Assembly (NCBI GenBank): GCA_000169395.1
Contig: AAXZ01000005.1
Coordinates: forward strand, 62,001 to 126,000
Length of the DNA stretch: 64,000 nucleotides
Reading direction: 5' to 3'
From: Rhodobacteraceae bacterium HTCC2150
GTDB lineage: Bacteria > Pseudomonadota > Alphaproteobacteria > Rhodobacterales > Rhodobacteraceae
The position numbers and the translations under genes are program-made. Positions 51,115 to 60,181 of this stretch are shown one piece after another. Each line of letters opens with the position of its first letter. Position 1 is the stretch's first letter. The notes below the pieces were generated by a model. It was not told where the DNA came from, made no database searches, and worked only from the letters and a program-made list of their open reading frames with translations.

Positions 51115-51411
51115 ATGCCCGAAGTCGTAATAGTATATTGGCGAGACATCCCAGCCCAAGTCATCGTGGGCAAAGGTCGACGCGCCGCCAAGAAAACGTT
51201 GCCTGAACGGTTTGAACAAGCGATTGATCGCTGTGCGATGAAGGTTGGCGCAAAAGATGCCGATGCATATCTTGCGGATTGGCGCAAAGCGGAACCTGTC
51301 AAAATGGACGGTGAAGGCACCGCAATTTTGGACAGCGAAGTTGCGCGTTTGGATGCTGAATACGACCAAAACCGAATTAAAGAGCTGATTGCCAACGAAG
51401 GTCACGCTTGA
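51115..51411 (+). CDS. Virulence_fact (PF13769) domain protein
   Basis: A 98-residue soluble protein recognised as the small 'virulence factor' family (name historical, role unknown): VVIVYWRDIPAQVIVGKGRRAAKKTLPERFEQAIDR and DADAYLADWRK are the conserved parts, ending in KELIANEGHA. AAGGA lies 8 bases before ATG 51115. It is the first gene of the cluster that continues with MetF-like, the pterin-binding methyltransferase and the reactivase, and is regularly found with these genes in Rhodobacterales, so a role in cobalamin-dependent methyl transfer is inferred. Confidence 0.8.
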   Translation: MPEVVIVYWRDIPAQVIVGKGRRAAKKTLPERFEQAIDRCAMKVGAKDADAYLADWRKAEPVKMDGEGTAILDSEVARLDAEYDQNRIKELIANEGHA

Positions 51412-51443
51412 ACCGCCCTAAAACAAACTTAAAGGAGGCCATC

Positions 51444-52382
51444 ATGGCATTGCTAAATTTCCGCAAACGCGACGTTGAAGAAACAACTGGTCCCCTTTCG
51501 GCCGAGGTTGAGGCCTTTATGCAAGGGTATTCCATTGAGGTAATGCCGCGGACCGCTGAAAAAATCGAAGATTTCCGCGAATTGCTGCCACAAGGCACTC
51601 GCGTTTATGTGGCCCACATCGAAGGCACACCCATTGAAGATATGGTAGGCACAGCCAAACGTCTGGCCGCTGATGGTTTTGAAGTCATGCCGCATTTCCC
51701 TGCCCGCATCATCAAAGACGAGGCCACATTGGCCGATTGGATTGCGCGTTACCAAGGCGAAGCAGATGTTACATCAGCTCTTTTGCTGGCGGGTGGAGTA
51801 ACAACACCTCATGGTGACTATCACTCATCCATGCAACTGCTGGAAACCGGCCTTTTTGACAAAGCAGGCTTTAAACGTTTGCATGTTGCAGGGCACCCAG
51901 AGGGCAACAAAGACATTGATCCAGATGGATCAGATAAAAACGTCATGGATGCGTTGCGTTGGAAACAAGATTTTTCCGCCCGCACGGACGCAAAAATGGC
52001 CTTGGCCACGCAATTCTGTTTTGAAAGTGGCCCCGTGATTGAATGGGCTGACGCTTTGGCCGAGGCTGGCTTTGACATCCCGATCCATATCGGTGTTGCA
52101 GGTCCGGCCAAGCTGCAAACACTGATTAAGTTTTCGATTGCTTGTGGTGTCGGTGCATCTTTACGCGTTTTGCAACGCCGCGCCAAAGACGTGACCAAAC
52201 TGTTGTTACCGTTTGAACCAGATGAGTTCATCGCGGATCTTGCCGCCCATAAAGCCAAGAACCCAGATTTCAACATCGAAAAACTACACTTCTTCCCCCT
52301 TGGCGGCATTAAAACCAACGCCAAATGGGCCATCAACAATGGGGGCAGCGCGTCTGTTCCTGCCAACACTCCTAACGCCTAA
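51444..52382 (+). CDS. methylenetetrahydrofolate reductase-like protein
   Basis: A 312-residue MetF-fold TIM-barrel protein: SIEVMPRTAEKIEDF (in place of the usual SFEFFPP), RVYVAHIEGTPIEDM, LLAGGVTTPHGDYHSS, VAGHPEGNKDIDPDG, ATQFCFESGPVIEW, and GVAGPAKLQTLIKFSIACGVGAS. Real MetF uses FAD and NAD(P)H to make methyl-THF. The motifs match a branch that differs from E. coli MetF, so it may be MetF itself for this organism or a corrinoid-linked paralogue. AAGGAG precedes ATG 51444; the longer frame to 51408 overlaps the previous gene. It sits 12 bases upstream of the pterin-binding gene. Confidence 0.83.
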   Translation: MALLNFRKRDVEETTGPLSAEVEAFMQGYSIEVMPRTAEKIEDFRELLPQGTRVYVAHIEGTPIEDMVGTAKRLAADGFEVMPHFPARIIKDEATLADWIARYQGEADVTSALLLAGGVTTPHGDYHSSMQLLETGLFDKAGFKRLHVAGHPEGNKDIDPDGSDKNVMDALRWKQDFSARTDAKMALATQFCFESGPVIEWADALAEAGFDIPIHIGVAGPAKLQTLIKFSIACGVGASLRVLQRRAKDVTKLLLPFEPDEFIADLAAHKAKNPDFNIEKLHFFPLGGIKTNAKWAINNGGSASVPANTPNA

Positions 52383-52393
52383 AGGCCAAGCTT

Positions 52394-53461
52394 ATGACCA
52401 GAACCATTGTCGAATCCAAAACCAAAACCGCCATTATTGGCTTTGACCAACCGTTCTGTGTGATCGGTGAACGTATCAATCCAACAGGCCGTAAAAAGCT
52501 GGCTGAACAATTGGAAATGGATGATTTTTCCATGGTTGAGGCGGATGCAATTTCGCAAACTATGGCAGGTGCTACGGTACTTGACGTGAATTCTGGCGCA
52601 GTTTTCACCAACAAAATGGCAACTGACCCGCGTTACGCTGACAACAACTTTGTTGAACCACCACTTATGCGCGAATTGATTTCACGCATTCAAAGCATTG
52701 TTGATACACCCCTATGCATCGACAGCTCTGTGCCTGGTGCGCTTGAAGAAGGCCTTAAGGCTGCCGAAGGTCGCCCCTTGCTGAATTCCGTCACCGGCGA
52801 AGAAGAGCGTTTGGAATTGGTTTTGCCATTGGTCAAGAAATACAACGTTCCAGTTGTGGCAATTTCTAACGATGATACTGGCATTTCCGAGGACCCTGAT
52901 GTGCGTTTCGCCGTTGCGAAAAAAATCGTGGAACGCGCCGCTGATTTCGGCATTCCGGCCCATGACATTGTGGTCGATCCCCTTGTGATGCCGATTGGCG
53001 CCATGGGCACAGCTGGCTTGCAAGTATTCAAATTGGTCCGTCGCTTGCGCGAAGAACTTGGCGTTAACACGACTTGTGGGGCGTCCAACATTTCCTTTGG
53101 TCTGCCTAATCGCCATGGCATCAATAACGCGTTTCTACCGATGGCTATGGCTGCCGGTATGACCAGTGCGATCATGAACCCAATCGCCCTACCTGTTGGC
53201 CCCAAGAAATTGGCCGAAAAACGTGCTGCCCTAGAGGCCGCTGGAATCATAATTCCAGAGGATATCGATCCAGAATTGCTGGCCCAATTGACAGGTCTTG
53301 GATCAACCAAAGCCCGCGCAGGCAAGGAAATGGAGGCCATTCGCGCCGCCAACTTCCTTACCGACAATGATCCACATGGTGCAGAGTGGATTAAAACCAA
53401 CAAAGTCGTTGCCGATGGTGCGGCAGGTGGCCGTCGTACATCACGTCGTCGTCGCGCCTAA
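52394..53461 (+). CDS. methyltetrahydrofolate:corrinoid methyltransferase (pterin-binding)
   Basis: A 355-residue pterin-binding TIM-barrel protein: FCVIGERINPTGRKKLAEQL (pterin loop), ADAISQTMAGATVLDVNSGAV, TPLCIDSSVPGALEEGLKA, LNSVTGEEERLE, DIVVDPLVMPIG, and GASNISFGLPNRHGIN. These match MtgA/MtvB-like and MetH pterin domains: it moves a methyl group from methyl-THF to a cob(I)alamin protein. In Phaeobacter and relatives the cobalamin methionine synthase is split over separate proteins, and this is the pterin-binding part as I recall the published genetics. The last 17 residues are Gly/Arg-rich (GGRRTSRRRRA). ATG 52394 has AAAGGCC upstream. Confidence 0.85.
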   Translation: MTRTIVESKTKTAIIGFDQPFCVIGERINPTGRKKLAEQLEMDDFSMVEADAISQTMAGATVLDVNSGAVFTNKMATDPRYADNNFVEPPLMRELISRIQSIVDTPLCIDSSVPGALEEGLKAAEGRPLLNSVTGEEERLELVLPLVKKYNVPVVAISNDDTGISEDPDVRFAVAKKIVERAADFGIPAHDIVVDPLVMPIGAMGTAGLQVFKLVRRLREELGVNTTCGASNISFGLPNRHGINNAFLPMAMAAGMTSAIMNPIALPVGPKKLAEKRAALEAAGIIIPEDIDPELLAQLTGLGSTKARAGKEMEAIRAANFLTDNDPHGAEWIKTNKVVADGAAGGRRTSRRRRA

Positions 53462-53485
53462 AGACAACGCGCCGAATTTACTTTA

Positions 53486-53529
53486 GTCTGATCCTTAAGC
53501 ATCGCCTATTTCTTGCTTTAGGATCAGAC
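53486..53529 (+). promoter_or_regulatory. intercistronic hairpin covering the next ribosome binding site
   Basis: GTCTGATCCTTAAGC (53486-53500) pairs with GCTTTAGGATCAGAC (53515-53529), a 15-bp stem with one mismatch and a 14-base loop. The 3' arm contains the AGGA that would serve the TTG start at 53532. No T-run follows, so it is not a standard terminator. Confidence 0.6.
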
Positions 53530-53531
53530 AA

Positions 53532-54218
53532 TTGCTGTTAAAAGATCACCGATACAGTCGAATTTTTCGCATTTTCATGCGCGCATTGGTTATTGTGGGT
53601 TTTGTCCTTGTCGTTCATTGGTTGTTGTCATGGACGATGGACCAAATTGATAACAACGGCGAAAAAAGCCAATCTTTCATGTTAACAACGATAATCGTGC
53701 TGTTGTTATTGGCGCTCGCTGCTTTGATGGCGATCCCCTTTGTACCCGGTGTTGAGATTGCCATAACTTTGGTTATCCTAAAGGGGCCGGTAATTGCGCC
53801 GTTTGTCTATCTGGCGACATTGTTTGGATTGATCCTTGCGTTCTTGGTTGGTCGACTAACACCCTATCCAGTTCTGCAACGCTTCTTTGCTGATTTTGGC
53901 ATGGCGCGTGCTGCTTCCTTGTTGGATCGTTTAGCCCCGCTTGATACCGCCGCAAGATTGGCCATTTTACAAGATCACCTGCCGCAATTCATGCGCCCAT
54001 TGGCGAAAAATTGGCGCTATCTTTTTCTTGCGCTGGTTCTGCAAATTCCGGGGAACAGCGTGATTGGCGGCGGCGGCGGCATCAGTTTGATGGCAGGAAT
54101 AAGTAGACTTTTTGGCGTGAAGGGAACGATTTTCACCTTCATTCTTGCCGTCGCCCCTATTCCCTTGTTCATCTATTTTTTCGGCACAGATTTTTTAGCA
54201 AAAATGGGCGCAATTTGA
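53532..54218 (+). CDS. polytopic membrane protein, possibly VTT/DedA-like
   Basis: A 228-residue membrane protein with about five spans: ALVIVGFVLVVHWLLSW (18-34), FMLTTIIVLLLLALAALMAIP (48-68), VLKGPVIAPFVYLATLFGLILAFLVG (about 80-105), YLFLALVLQIPGN and a glycine-rich NSVIGGGGGISLMAGISR, then IFTFILAVAPIPLFIYFFG. The order PG(V)-x-(I), G-x-x-x-G and LQIPGN is reminiscent of DedA/VTT proteins, but the match is not strong enough to name it. It starts at TTG 53532 (AGGA eight bases upstream, within a hairpin); ATG 53577 is the alternative. It interrupts the corrinoid cluster between the methyltransferase and the reactivase. Confidence 0.6.
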   Translation: MLLKDHRYSRIFRIFMRALVIVGFVLVVHWLLSWTMDQIDNNGEKSQSFMLTTIIVLLLLALAALMAIPFVPGVEIAITLVILKGPVIAPFVYLATLFGLILAFLVGRLTPYPVLQRFFADFGMARAASLLDRLAPLDTAARLAILQDHLPQFMRPLAKNWRYLFLALVLQIPGNSVIGGGGGISLMAGISRLFGVKGTIFTFILAVAPIPLFIYFFGTDFLAKMGAI

Positions 54219-54296
54219 CCAAAATTGACGCGTCTCGGCTTTTCTTTCGCAGCGTTCTAGGTATGGTCAATCTGACATCAATTTAGGGTTCATCAG

Positions 54297-56336
54297 ATGA
54301 GCAATACCGATCCTCTCGTAATTTTCACACCCTCAGGCAAACGCGGGCATTTCCCTAAAGGGACGCCCGTTCTGACGGCTGCGCGCCAGTTGGGCGTTGA
54401 TCTAGATTCCGTTTGCGGTGGTCGTGGTATTTGTTCGCGCTGTCAAATTACGCCATCAATCGGTGAATTTCCGAAACACGGCGTCACGGTCACTGATGAT
54501 GCGCTATCCGAATGGAACAAGGTTGAGCAACGTTACAAAGATATTCGTGGGTTGATCGATGGGCGTCGCCTTGGCTGTCAGGCGCAAATTCAAGGCGATA
54601 GCGTAATTGATGTACCCGCCGAAAGTCAGGTTCATAAACAAGTGATCCGAAAACGCGCCGAAGTGCGCGATATCACGATGAACCCCTCGACTCGGCTGTA
54701 TTATGTCGAAGTGCAAGAACCCGATATGCACGAACCGTCTGGCGATCTGGAACGGCTAATTTCCGCGCTTCGAAACGAATGGGATTTGCCAGATTTAGCA
54801 ATTGAATTCAATGTTCTATCCGCCCTGCAACCCGTGTTGCGCAAGGGCGAATGGAAGGTGACCTGCGCCGTTCATATGGGTGATGATCTGTCTGGTCCTC
54901 GGATCATTCAAATCTGGCCGGGTTTTCATGATGGCGCACTTTATGGTGTTGCGGTTGATCTTGGCTCGACAACAATTGCCGCGCATCTGTGTGATTTAAA
55001 AACCGGCGAAGTCGTTGCAAGTTCCGGCTTGATGAACCCGCAAATCCGCTTTGGCGAGGATTTGATGAGCCGTGTTTCATATTCGATGATGAACGCAGGC
55101 GGCGACAAAGAAATGACCCTAGCGGTTCGCGAAGGCATGAACGCTTTGTTTGCTGAAATCGCCCAGCAGGCCGAAATTGAAATCGAACAAATTGTGGATG
55201 CTGTGTTTGTGTGTAACCCAGTGATGCACCACCTGTTTTTGGGCATTGATCCGTTTGAATTGGGTCAAGCACCGTTTGCATTGGCAACTTCCGACAGCAT
55301 GTCCCTGCGCGCCAGCGATCTGGATCTTGAACTGCACCCTGCTGCCCGGCTTTATATGTTGCCTTGTATTGCTGGCCACGTGGGTGCCGATGCCGCCGCA
55401 GTCGCCTTGTCAGAAGCACCAGATCAATCCGACGATTTGGTTTTGCTGGTTGATGTGGGTACCAATGCTGAGATTATTTTGGGCAATAAATCCAAGGTTC
55501 TGGCGTGTTCTTCCCCAACGGGCCCAGCATTTGAGGGTGCGCAGATTTCCAGCGGTCAACGCGCCGCACCTGGCGCCATTGAGCACGTAGAGATTGACCC
55601 TGTTACCAAAGAGCCCCGTTTTAAGGTCATCGGATCAGATCTTTGGTCAGATGAGGCCGGTTTTGACGTCAGCATCGCCACCACAGGTGTCACGGGAATT
55701 TGTGGATCAGGTATTATTGAAATCGTCGCTGAAATGCGGATGGCTGGGTTACTTGATGCACCCGGTTTAATTGGCTCTGCAGAACAAACTGGTTCATCCC
55801 GTTGTTTCCTAGATGGGCGCACCAATTCTTACACGATTTGGCAGGACCCCAATGATCCAGCGCAGAAAATTACCGTAACCAATCGCGACATCCGCGAAAT
55901 TCAAATGGCCAAAGCAGCCCTATATTCCGGTGCACGCTTGTTAATGGATAAATTTGAGGTCGATACTGTGGATCGCATTGTTTTGGCGGGCGCGTTTGGT
56001 GCGCATATTTCCCCCAAACACGCGATGGTTTTGGGCATGATCCCTGATTGTGAACTGGAAAAGGTAACATCCGCAGGTAATGCCGCGGGAACAGGTGCGC
56101 GTATCGCCCTGCTAAATACCCAAGCTCGTAAAGACATTGAAAAAACGGTGTGTGCTATTCATAAAATTGAAACCGCGATTGAGCCACGCTTTCAGGAACA
56201 CTTTGTCAATGCATCCGCCATTCCAAATGCGGTGGAACCCTTCCCTATCCTATCGTCAATCGTCAGCCTGCCAGTGGTGAACTTTAACACAGGTGGCGGC
56301 GGTGGTGGTGGGCGACGTCGCCGATCACGTGGCTGA
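54297..56336 (+). CDS. ASKHA/RamA-like corrinoid activation protein (DUF4445)
   Basis: A 679-residue ferredoxin-ATPase. Residues 1-90 form a [2Fe-2S] ferredoxin domain with SVCGGRGICSRCQITP and a further Cys in RRLGCQAQ. From about 210 an ASKHA ATPase: YGVAVDLGSTTIAAHLCDL, VLLVDVGTNAEIILGNK, ATTGVTGICGSGIIEIVAEM, and DRIVLAGAFGAHISPKHA. RamA and CoFeSP activators reduce inactive cob(II)alamin proteins to cob(I) using ATP. In Phaeobacter a DUF4445 protein is required for the split methionine synthase, so that is the likely role. It ends with a Gly7-Arg4 tail. Start ATG 54297 has AGGG upstream. Last plus gene before a convergent small ORF. Confidence 0.88.
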   Translation: MSNTDPLVIFTPSGKRGHFPKGTPVLTAARQLGVDLDSVCGGRGICSRCQITPSIGEFPKHGVTVTDDALSEWNKVEQRYKDIRGLIDGRRLGCQAQIQGDSVIDVPAESQVHKQVIRKRAEVRDITMNPSTRLYYVEVQEPDMHEPSGDLERLISALRNEWDLPDLAIEFNVLSALQPVLRKGEWKVTCAVHMGDDLSGPRIIQIWPGFHDGALYGVAVDLGSTTIAAHLCDLKTGEVVASSGLMNPQIRFGEDLMSRVSYSMMNAGGDKEMTLAVREGMNALFAEIAQQAEIEIEQIVDAVFVCNPVMHHLFLGIDPFELGQAPFALATSDSMSLRASDLDLELHPAARLYMLPCIAGHVGADAAAVALSEAPDQSDDLVLLVDVGTNAEIILGNKSKVLACSSPTGPAFEGAQISSGQRAAPGAIEHVEIDPVTKEPRFKVIGSDLWSDEAGFDVSIATTGVTGICGSGIIEIVAEMRMAGLLDAPGLIGSAEQTGSSRCFLDGRTNSYTIWQDPNDPAQKITVTNRDIREIQMAKAALYSGARLLMDKFEVDTVDRIVLAGAFGAHISPKHAMVLGMIPDCELEKVTSAGNAAGTGARIALLNTQARKDIEKTVCAIHKIETAIEPRFQEHFVNASAIPNAVEPFPILSSIVSLPVVNFNTGGGGGGGRRRRSRG

Positions 56337-56489
56337 TCAAAGCGAGCGCTTGAAACACCAATAGACCGCCTTTTCTTCGCCGAGAGTTTTAACAATATTG
56401 CGCCCTGCATCTTTGCAGGCCCATTCGCTGTCAAAATCTATGCTCATCGGTGTGGCGCCGTTCAATACTAAGACAAAGACCCATGCCAT
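56337..56489 (-). CDS. small Cys-containing protein, 50 residues
   Basis: ATG 56489 with AGGAG seven bases upstream opens a 50-codon frame ending in TGA 56337-56339, one base after the reactivase stop. The product starts MAWVFVLVLNGATP, then has FDSEWACKDAGRNIV and ends AVYWCFKRSL, giving two cysteines (about residues 25 and 45) that could pair. Similar short proteins of this pattern, MAWV-(hydrophobic)-Cys-Cys, occur in related genomes as I recall; function unknown. The hydrophobic start is too short for a classic signal peptide. Confidence 0.65.
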   Translation of the reverse strand: MAWVFVLVLNGATPMSIDFDSEWACKDAGRNIVKTLGEEKAVYWCFKRSL

Positions 56490-56635
56490 GGTTAATCTCC
56501 TATTTCGTACTCGAATTTTGGCTTCGGTATCACGGCGATCTTAAGACTAGGTTTCAGATTGCAAGAAAAGTGGTTGTATTCCAGCCATGCATCGGCATTC
56601 TGAAAGCTATTGATTTAACTATTTGGGGGGTGAAA

Positions 56636-57859
56636 ATGGCCAAAAATATTATCATTTGCATGGACGGCACTGGCAACGAGATCGAGAAGAAAGAAACCAA
56701 CGTCTTGCGTTTCTTTCGCGCCCTTGACCGGACAGACCCCAAAAAACAAATCGTTTATTATCAACCCGGTGTCGGAACAATGGACAACGACAAGCTGGTC
56801 CTTAGGGTGACGCAATCGTTGGTTTCTGTTGCGGGCTTGGCGTTTGGATATGGCATGGAGGACGATGTTTTGACCGCCTATAAATACCTTTGCACAAATT
56901 ATCAGGGCAAAAAGACAGGCGCTAAGGAACATGACCGGATCATGATCCTTGGATTTTCACGCGGTGCCTATGCAGCCCGCGTTTTAGCAGGTTTTATTCA
57001 CAATTTTGGCCTTGTTCGGCCAACCGAATTGCATCTGATCAAACCCGTGTTTCGTGCCTATCGCAAAATTTCGCACTCAAAACCGGGCCCAGCTGCGGAT
57101 AAGGTGTTTGATAACATGCGCCGGTATCGGTCTGTCTTAAGGGCGTTTTCCGTTCCAATTAAATTTCTAGGCTTGTTTGATACCGTGTCATCAATGATCC
57201 GGATCAGATTTCGCAAGTTTTTCACGACAGGCAGCATTCTGGAATTCGGTACACACGCCAGCGTGAATAACAATGCCTCGGTTGAGGTTGTCCGCCATGC
57301 GGTATCAATTGATGAAAGTAGGTCGATGTTTCGATCCCAACTATGGGAAGAAGGCCAGGAATTTTACGGGAACCCATGGAAAAGTGGTACGCCCAAGCCG
57401 CAAGATACCAAACAAGTATGGTTCGCCGGCACACATAAAGACATCGGTGGTTCCGTACCCGAAGATGAATCCGGTATTTCAAAAATCACCTTCATGTGGA
57501 TGAAAGAACAACTGGACGCATTAGATTTAGACGGGACCAAAGTCGGGTTCCGTACCGCATATTTGAACAAATATATCCTAGGCAAAACCGCAGTAAATCG
57601 CGCAACCCATCAACTGCCCATCGGGACACCCAATTATGCGGGCATGATCCACAACACATTAAAGGGCGCGTGGCTGATCCTAGAGGTATTTCCAAAGTCA
57701 AAAGTGCGTCGACAGTGGCCGCGTCGTCGGGGGATCATCTATTATATCCCATGGGCAGAACCGCGCCCGTTCCCCAACAACGGAACTTTACATGAAAGTG
57801 TTACAGAACGTTTGAATGATCCGAAATTGGATTACAAACCACGCAATATTTTACTTTAA
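56636..57859 (+). CDS. DUF2235 alpha/beta hydrolase
   Basis: A 407-residue DUF2235 protein: IIICMDGTGNEIEKKETNV at the start (the DGTGN motif is diagnostic), YYQPGVGT, AYKYLC, and the nucleophile elbow MILGFSRGAYAARVLAGF with Ser108 in G-x-S-x-G. CKWFAGTHKDIGG-like text appears as VWFAGTHKDIGGSVPE, where Asp and His could complete a catalytic triad. Members include Tle1-type phospholipase effectors of type VI secretion, but no T6SS gene is here and most genomic copies are unassigned. Start ATG 56636 follows a G-rich GGGGGGTG. Converges with pgi 10 bases on. Confidence 0.87.
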   Translation: MAKNIIICMDGTGNEIEKKETNVLRFFRALDRTDPKKQIVYYQPGVGTMDNDKLVLRVTQSLVSVAGLAFGYGMEDDVLTAYKYLCTNYQGKKTGAKEHDRIMILGFSRGAYAARVLAGFIHNFGLVRPTELHLIKPVFRAYRKISHSKPGPAADKVFDNMRRYRSVLRAFSVPIKFLGLFDTVSSMIRIRFRKFFTTGSILEFGTHASVNNNASVEVVRHAVSIDESRSMFRSQLWEEGQEFYGNPWKSGTPKPQDTKQVWFAGTHKDIGGSVPEDESGISKITFMWMKEQLDALDLDGTKVGFRTAYLNKYILGKTAVNRATHQLPIGTPNYAGMIHNTLKGAWLILEVFPKSKVRRQWPRRRGIIYYIPWAEPRPFPNNGTLHESVTERLNDPKLDYKPRNILL

Positions 57860-57868
57860 CTTTGCCAT

Positions 57869-59476
57869 TTAAGATCTTGATATAAATTTCAAAAGTGATT
57901 GCGTTGATCCATCTTTGTGATCTGCGCTTTCTTTGCCTTGAACCATTGGCTCTAGCGCTGTGGCCAGTTCTTTGCCCAGCTCAACACCCCACTGATCAAA
58001 CGAATTGATGCCCATAATGACACCCTCTACAAAAACGCGATGTTCATAAAGTGCAATGATTTGCCCCAAAACAAACGGCGTCAAGCTTGGGTAAACCAAG
58101 GTCGTAGATGGGCGATTTCCAGTGAACACGCGGTGGCGCGCTTGGCGTTCTAGTTCATCACCTGACAACCCCTTTTGGGCCATCAAACCACGCGCCGTTT
58201 CAAGATCACGACCCAGCATCAATGCCTCGGATTGCGCCAGGCAATTTGCCACCAACAGATCGTGATGATGGGCAAGCTCGGCCTCTTGCCCCTTTGCACC
58301 AATCATAAATTCACATGGAATGACCTGACGGCCTTGATGGATCAATTGATAAAAGGCGTGCTGCCCATTGGTGCCAGGCTCGCCCCACACAATCGGGCCT
58401 GCTGGCATCGGTAAATCATCGCCAGACATGGCAACACCTTTACCGTTAGATTCCATTTCCAATTGTTGAAAATATGCTGCCAGACGGCCCAATCGTTGCT
58501 CATACGGCAATACGGCTCGTGTTGGATACCCGCATACTTGATGATGCCAAATACCCACCAAAGCTAGCAATACAGGCATATTTTCCGCAAGATTGGCCTG
58601 TGTAAAGTGTTTATCCATCGCCTCACCACCTGCCAAGAACGAACGGAAATCTTCCGCACCTACAGACAGCATGATAGAAAGTCCGATTGGCCCCCAAAGT
58701 GAGTATCGACCACCAACCCAATCTTCAAAACCGAACACGCGTTCAGCAGAAATACCAAATTCACTGGTTTTTTCAGCCGAAGTTGAAAGTGCCGCAAACT
58801 GTGCGCCAGTATTCGCGACCGATTTCGCCATCCAATCGCGGGCGGTTGTGGCATTGGTCATCGTTTCAATCGTCGTAAATGTTTTTGATGCCACAATGAC
58901 CATCGTGGTAGTCGGATCAAGCCCTGCTAACGTGTCGGCAACGTCGGCGCCATCAACGTTTGATACAAAGTGAACGCGTGGCCCATCAGCAAACGCGGTC
59001 AACGCACGTACGGCCATGGCTGGCCCCAAATCTGACCCGCCGATGCCGATATTAACGACATCAGTAATGGCACCGCCCTGCCCCATAAATGCACCGCTTC
59101 GTACATCCTCGGCAAAACTTTCCATCCGCGCCAATGTAGCAAGAACATCAGGCATCACATCCTGACCATCAACCAAAACTGGCGTGCCGTTTACATTGCG
59201 CAAAGCCGTGTGCAACACAGCACGGCCCTCGGTTTCATTTATTGCGTCACCTTGAAACATGGCGTCGCGTTTGGCGACAAGATTAGCGCCTTTGGCAAGC
59301 GAAAGTAACGTATTTAGAGCGGTTGAATCGATATTGGTCTTGGAGAAATCGAACAACATCCCGTCGGTTTTGACCGAATATTCGGCGGCTCGCTTGTCAT
59401 TTTCGAACAATTCAGAGATTTTTCGCGCTTGAACATTAGATTGGTGATCTGACAGTTCATCCCAAATATTTTGCAT
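57869..59476 (-). CDS. pgi: glucose-6-phosphate isomerase
   Basis: A 535-residue PGI linking glucose- and fructose-6-phosphate. It has [59 protein letters not shown], the sugar-binding MESNGKGV, and the C-terminal [15 protein letters not shown] with its conserved Gln and Lys. Last gene of the zwf-pgl-pgi operon, 33 bases after pgl. Confidence 0.95.
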   Translation of the reverse strand: MQNIWDELSDHQSNVQARKISELFENDKRAAEYSVKTDGMLFDFSKTNIDSTALNTLLSLAKGANLVAKRDAMFQGDAINETEGRAVLHTALRNVNGTPVLVDGQDVMPDVLATLARMESFAEDVRSGAFMGQGGAITDVVNIGIGGSDLGPAMAVRALTAFADGPRVHFVSNVDGADVADTLAGLDPTTTMVIVASKTFTTIETMTNATTARDWMAKSVANTGAQFAALSTSAEKTSEFGISAERVFGFEDWVGGRYSLWGPIGLSIMLSVGAEDFRSFLAGGEAMDKHFTQANLAENMPVLLALVGIWHHQVCGYPTRAVLPYEQRLGRLAAYFQQLEMESNGKGVAMSGDDLPMPAGPIVWGEPGTNGQHAFYQLIHQGRQVIPCEFMIGAKGQEAELAHHHDLLVANCLAQSEALMLGRDLETARGLMAQKGLSGDELERQARHRVFTGNRPSTTLVYPSLTPFVLGQIIALYEHRVFVEGVIMGINSFDQWGVELGKELATALEPMVQGKESADHKDGSTQSLLKFISRS

Positions 59477-59509
59477 AAATTATCCTTATCTCTTTTTATT
59501 CAAACAAGG

Positions 59510-60181
59510 CTAAACAGCCCAATGGACCGACGCATTTTCCAACACAGCTTTGATGGGTGCATCAATCTCGTTTAATTTCATCGCAGCCTCAAGTGCCGTG
59601 CGTTTTTCTTCGCCCATGATAAGTACATGGATGTGTTTAGCCGCCTTTAACACGGGCGCAGTTAACGTAATCCGAGGCTCACCCGCGCCCGCGGCGCGCA
59701 TGGGTAACAATGTTGGCGCATCATCGGCGAGTGATTTCTCCAAAAGATCAGCACCTGGGAACAATGACGCGGTATGCATGTCGCCCCCCATTCCCAAAAC
59801 CAGTACATCCAGCGGCAAGACCGCTTCTACCCCAACAGACAAGGCAGCAAGCCCTTCTTCTGGTGTTTCAGCATCCGCATAAAGTGGAATTAATTGCGCA
59901 ACAGCCGCCTTGTTTTGTATCAAACGTGCCCGCAACAATGCGGTGTTTGAACGAGGTGACGTTTCAGGCACCCAACGTTCGTCATTCAGCAAGATCGCAA
60001 CTTTGGACCATTCAAGATCGGACTGGTTCAATCGATCAAACATAGGCCCGGGCGTGGTTCCACCTGGAACCGAGAGGCTTGCTGCCCCGTTTTTTTCAAT
60101 TGCATAGCCAAGCTCAGCCGTAACAATGTCAGACAAACTGGCGATTAACGTTTCGCGGTTTGGATACGTAATAAACTTCAT
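59510..60181 (-). CDS. pgl: 6-phosphogluconolactonase
   Basis: A 223-residue DevB/SOL-type lactonase that hydrolyses 6-phosphogluconolactone to 6-phosphogluconate. It shows SLSVPGGTTPGPMFDRL, LLNDERWVPETSPRSN and LGMGGDMHTASLFPGA, the expected sugar-phosphate-binding segments. The start overlaps the zwf stop by 4 bases, so expression is coupled. Second gene in the zwf operon. Confidence 0.95.
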   Translation of the reverse strand: MKFITYPNRETLIASLSDIVTAELGYAIEKNGAASLSVPGGTTPGPMFDRLNQSDLEWSKVAILLNDERWVPETSPRSNTALLRARLIQNKAAVAQLIPLYADAETPEEGLAALSVGVEAVLPLDVLVLGMGGDMHTASLFPGADLLEKSLADDAPTLLPMRAAGAGEPRITLTAPVLKAAKHIHVLIMGEEKRTALEAAMKLNEIDAPIKAVLENASVHWAV

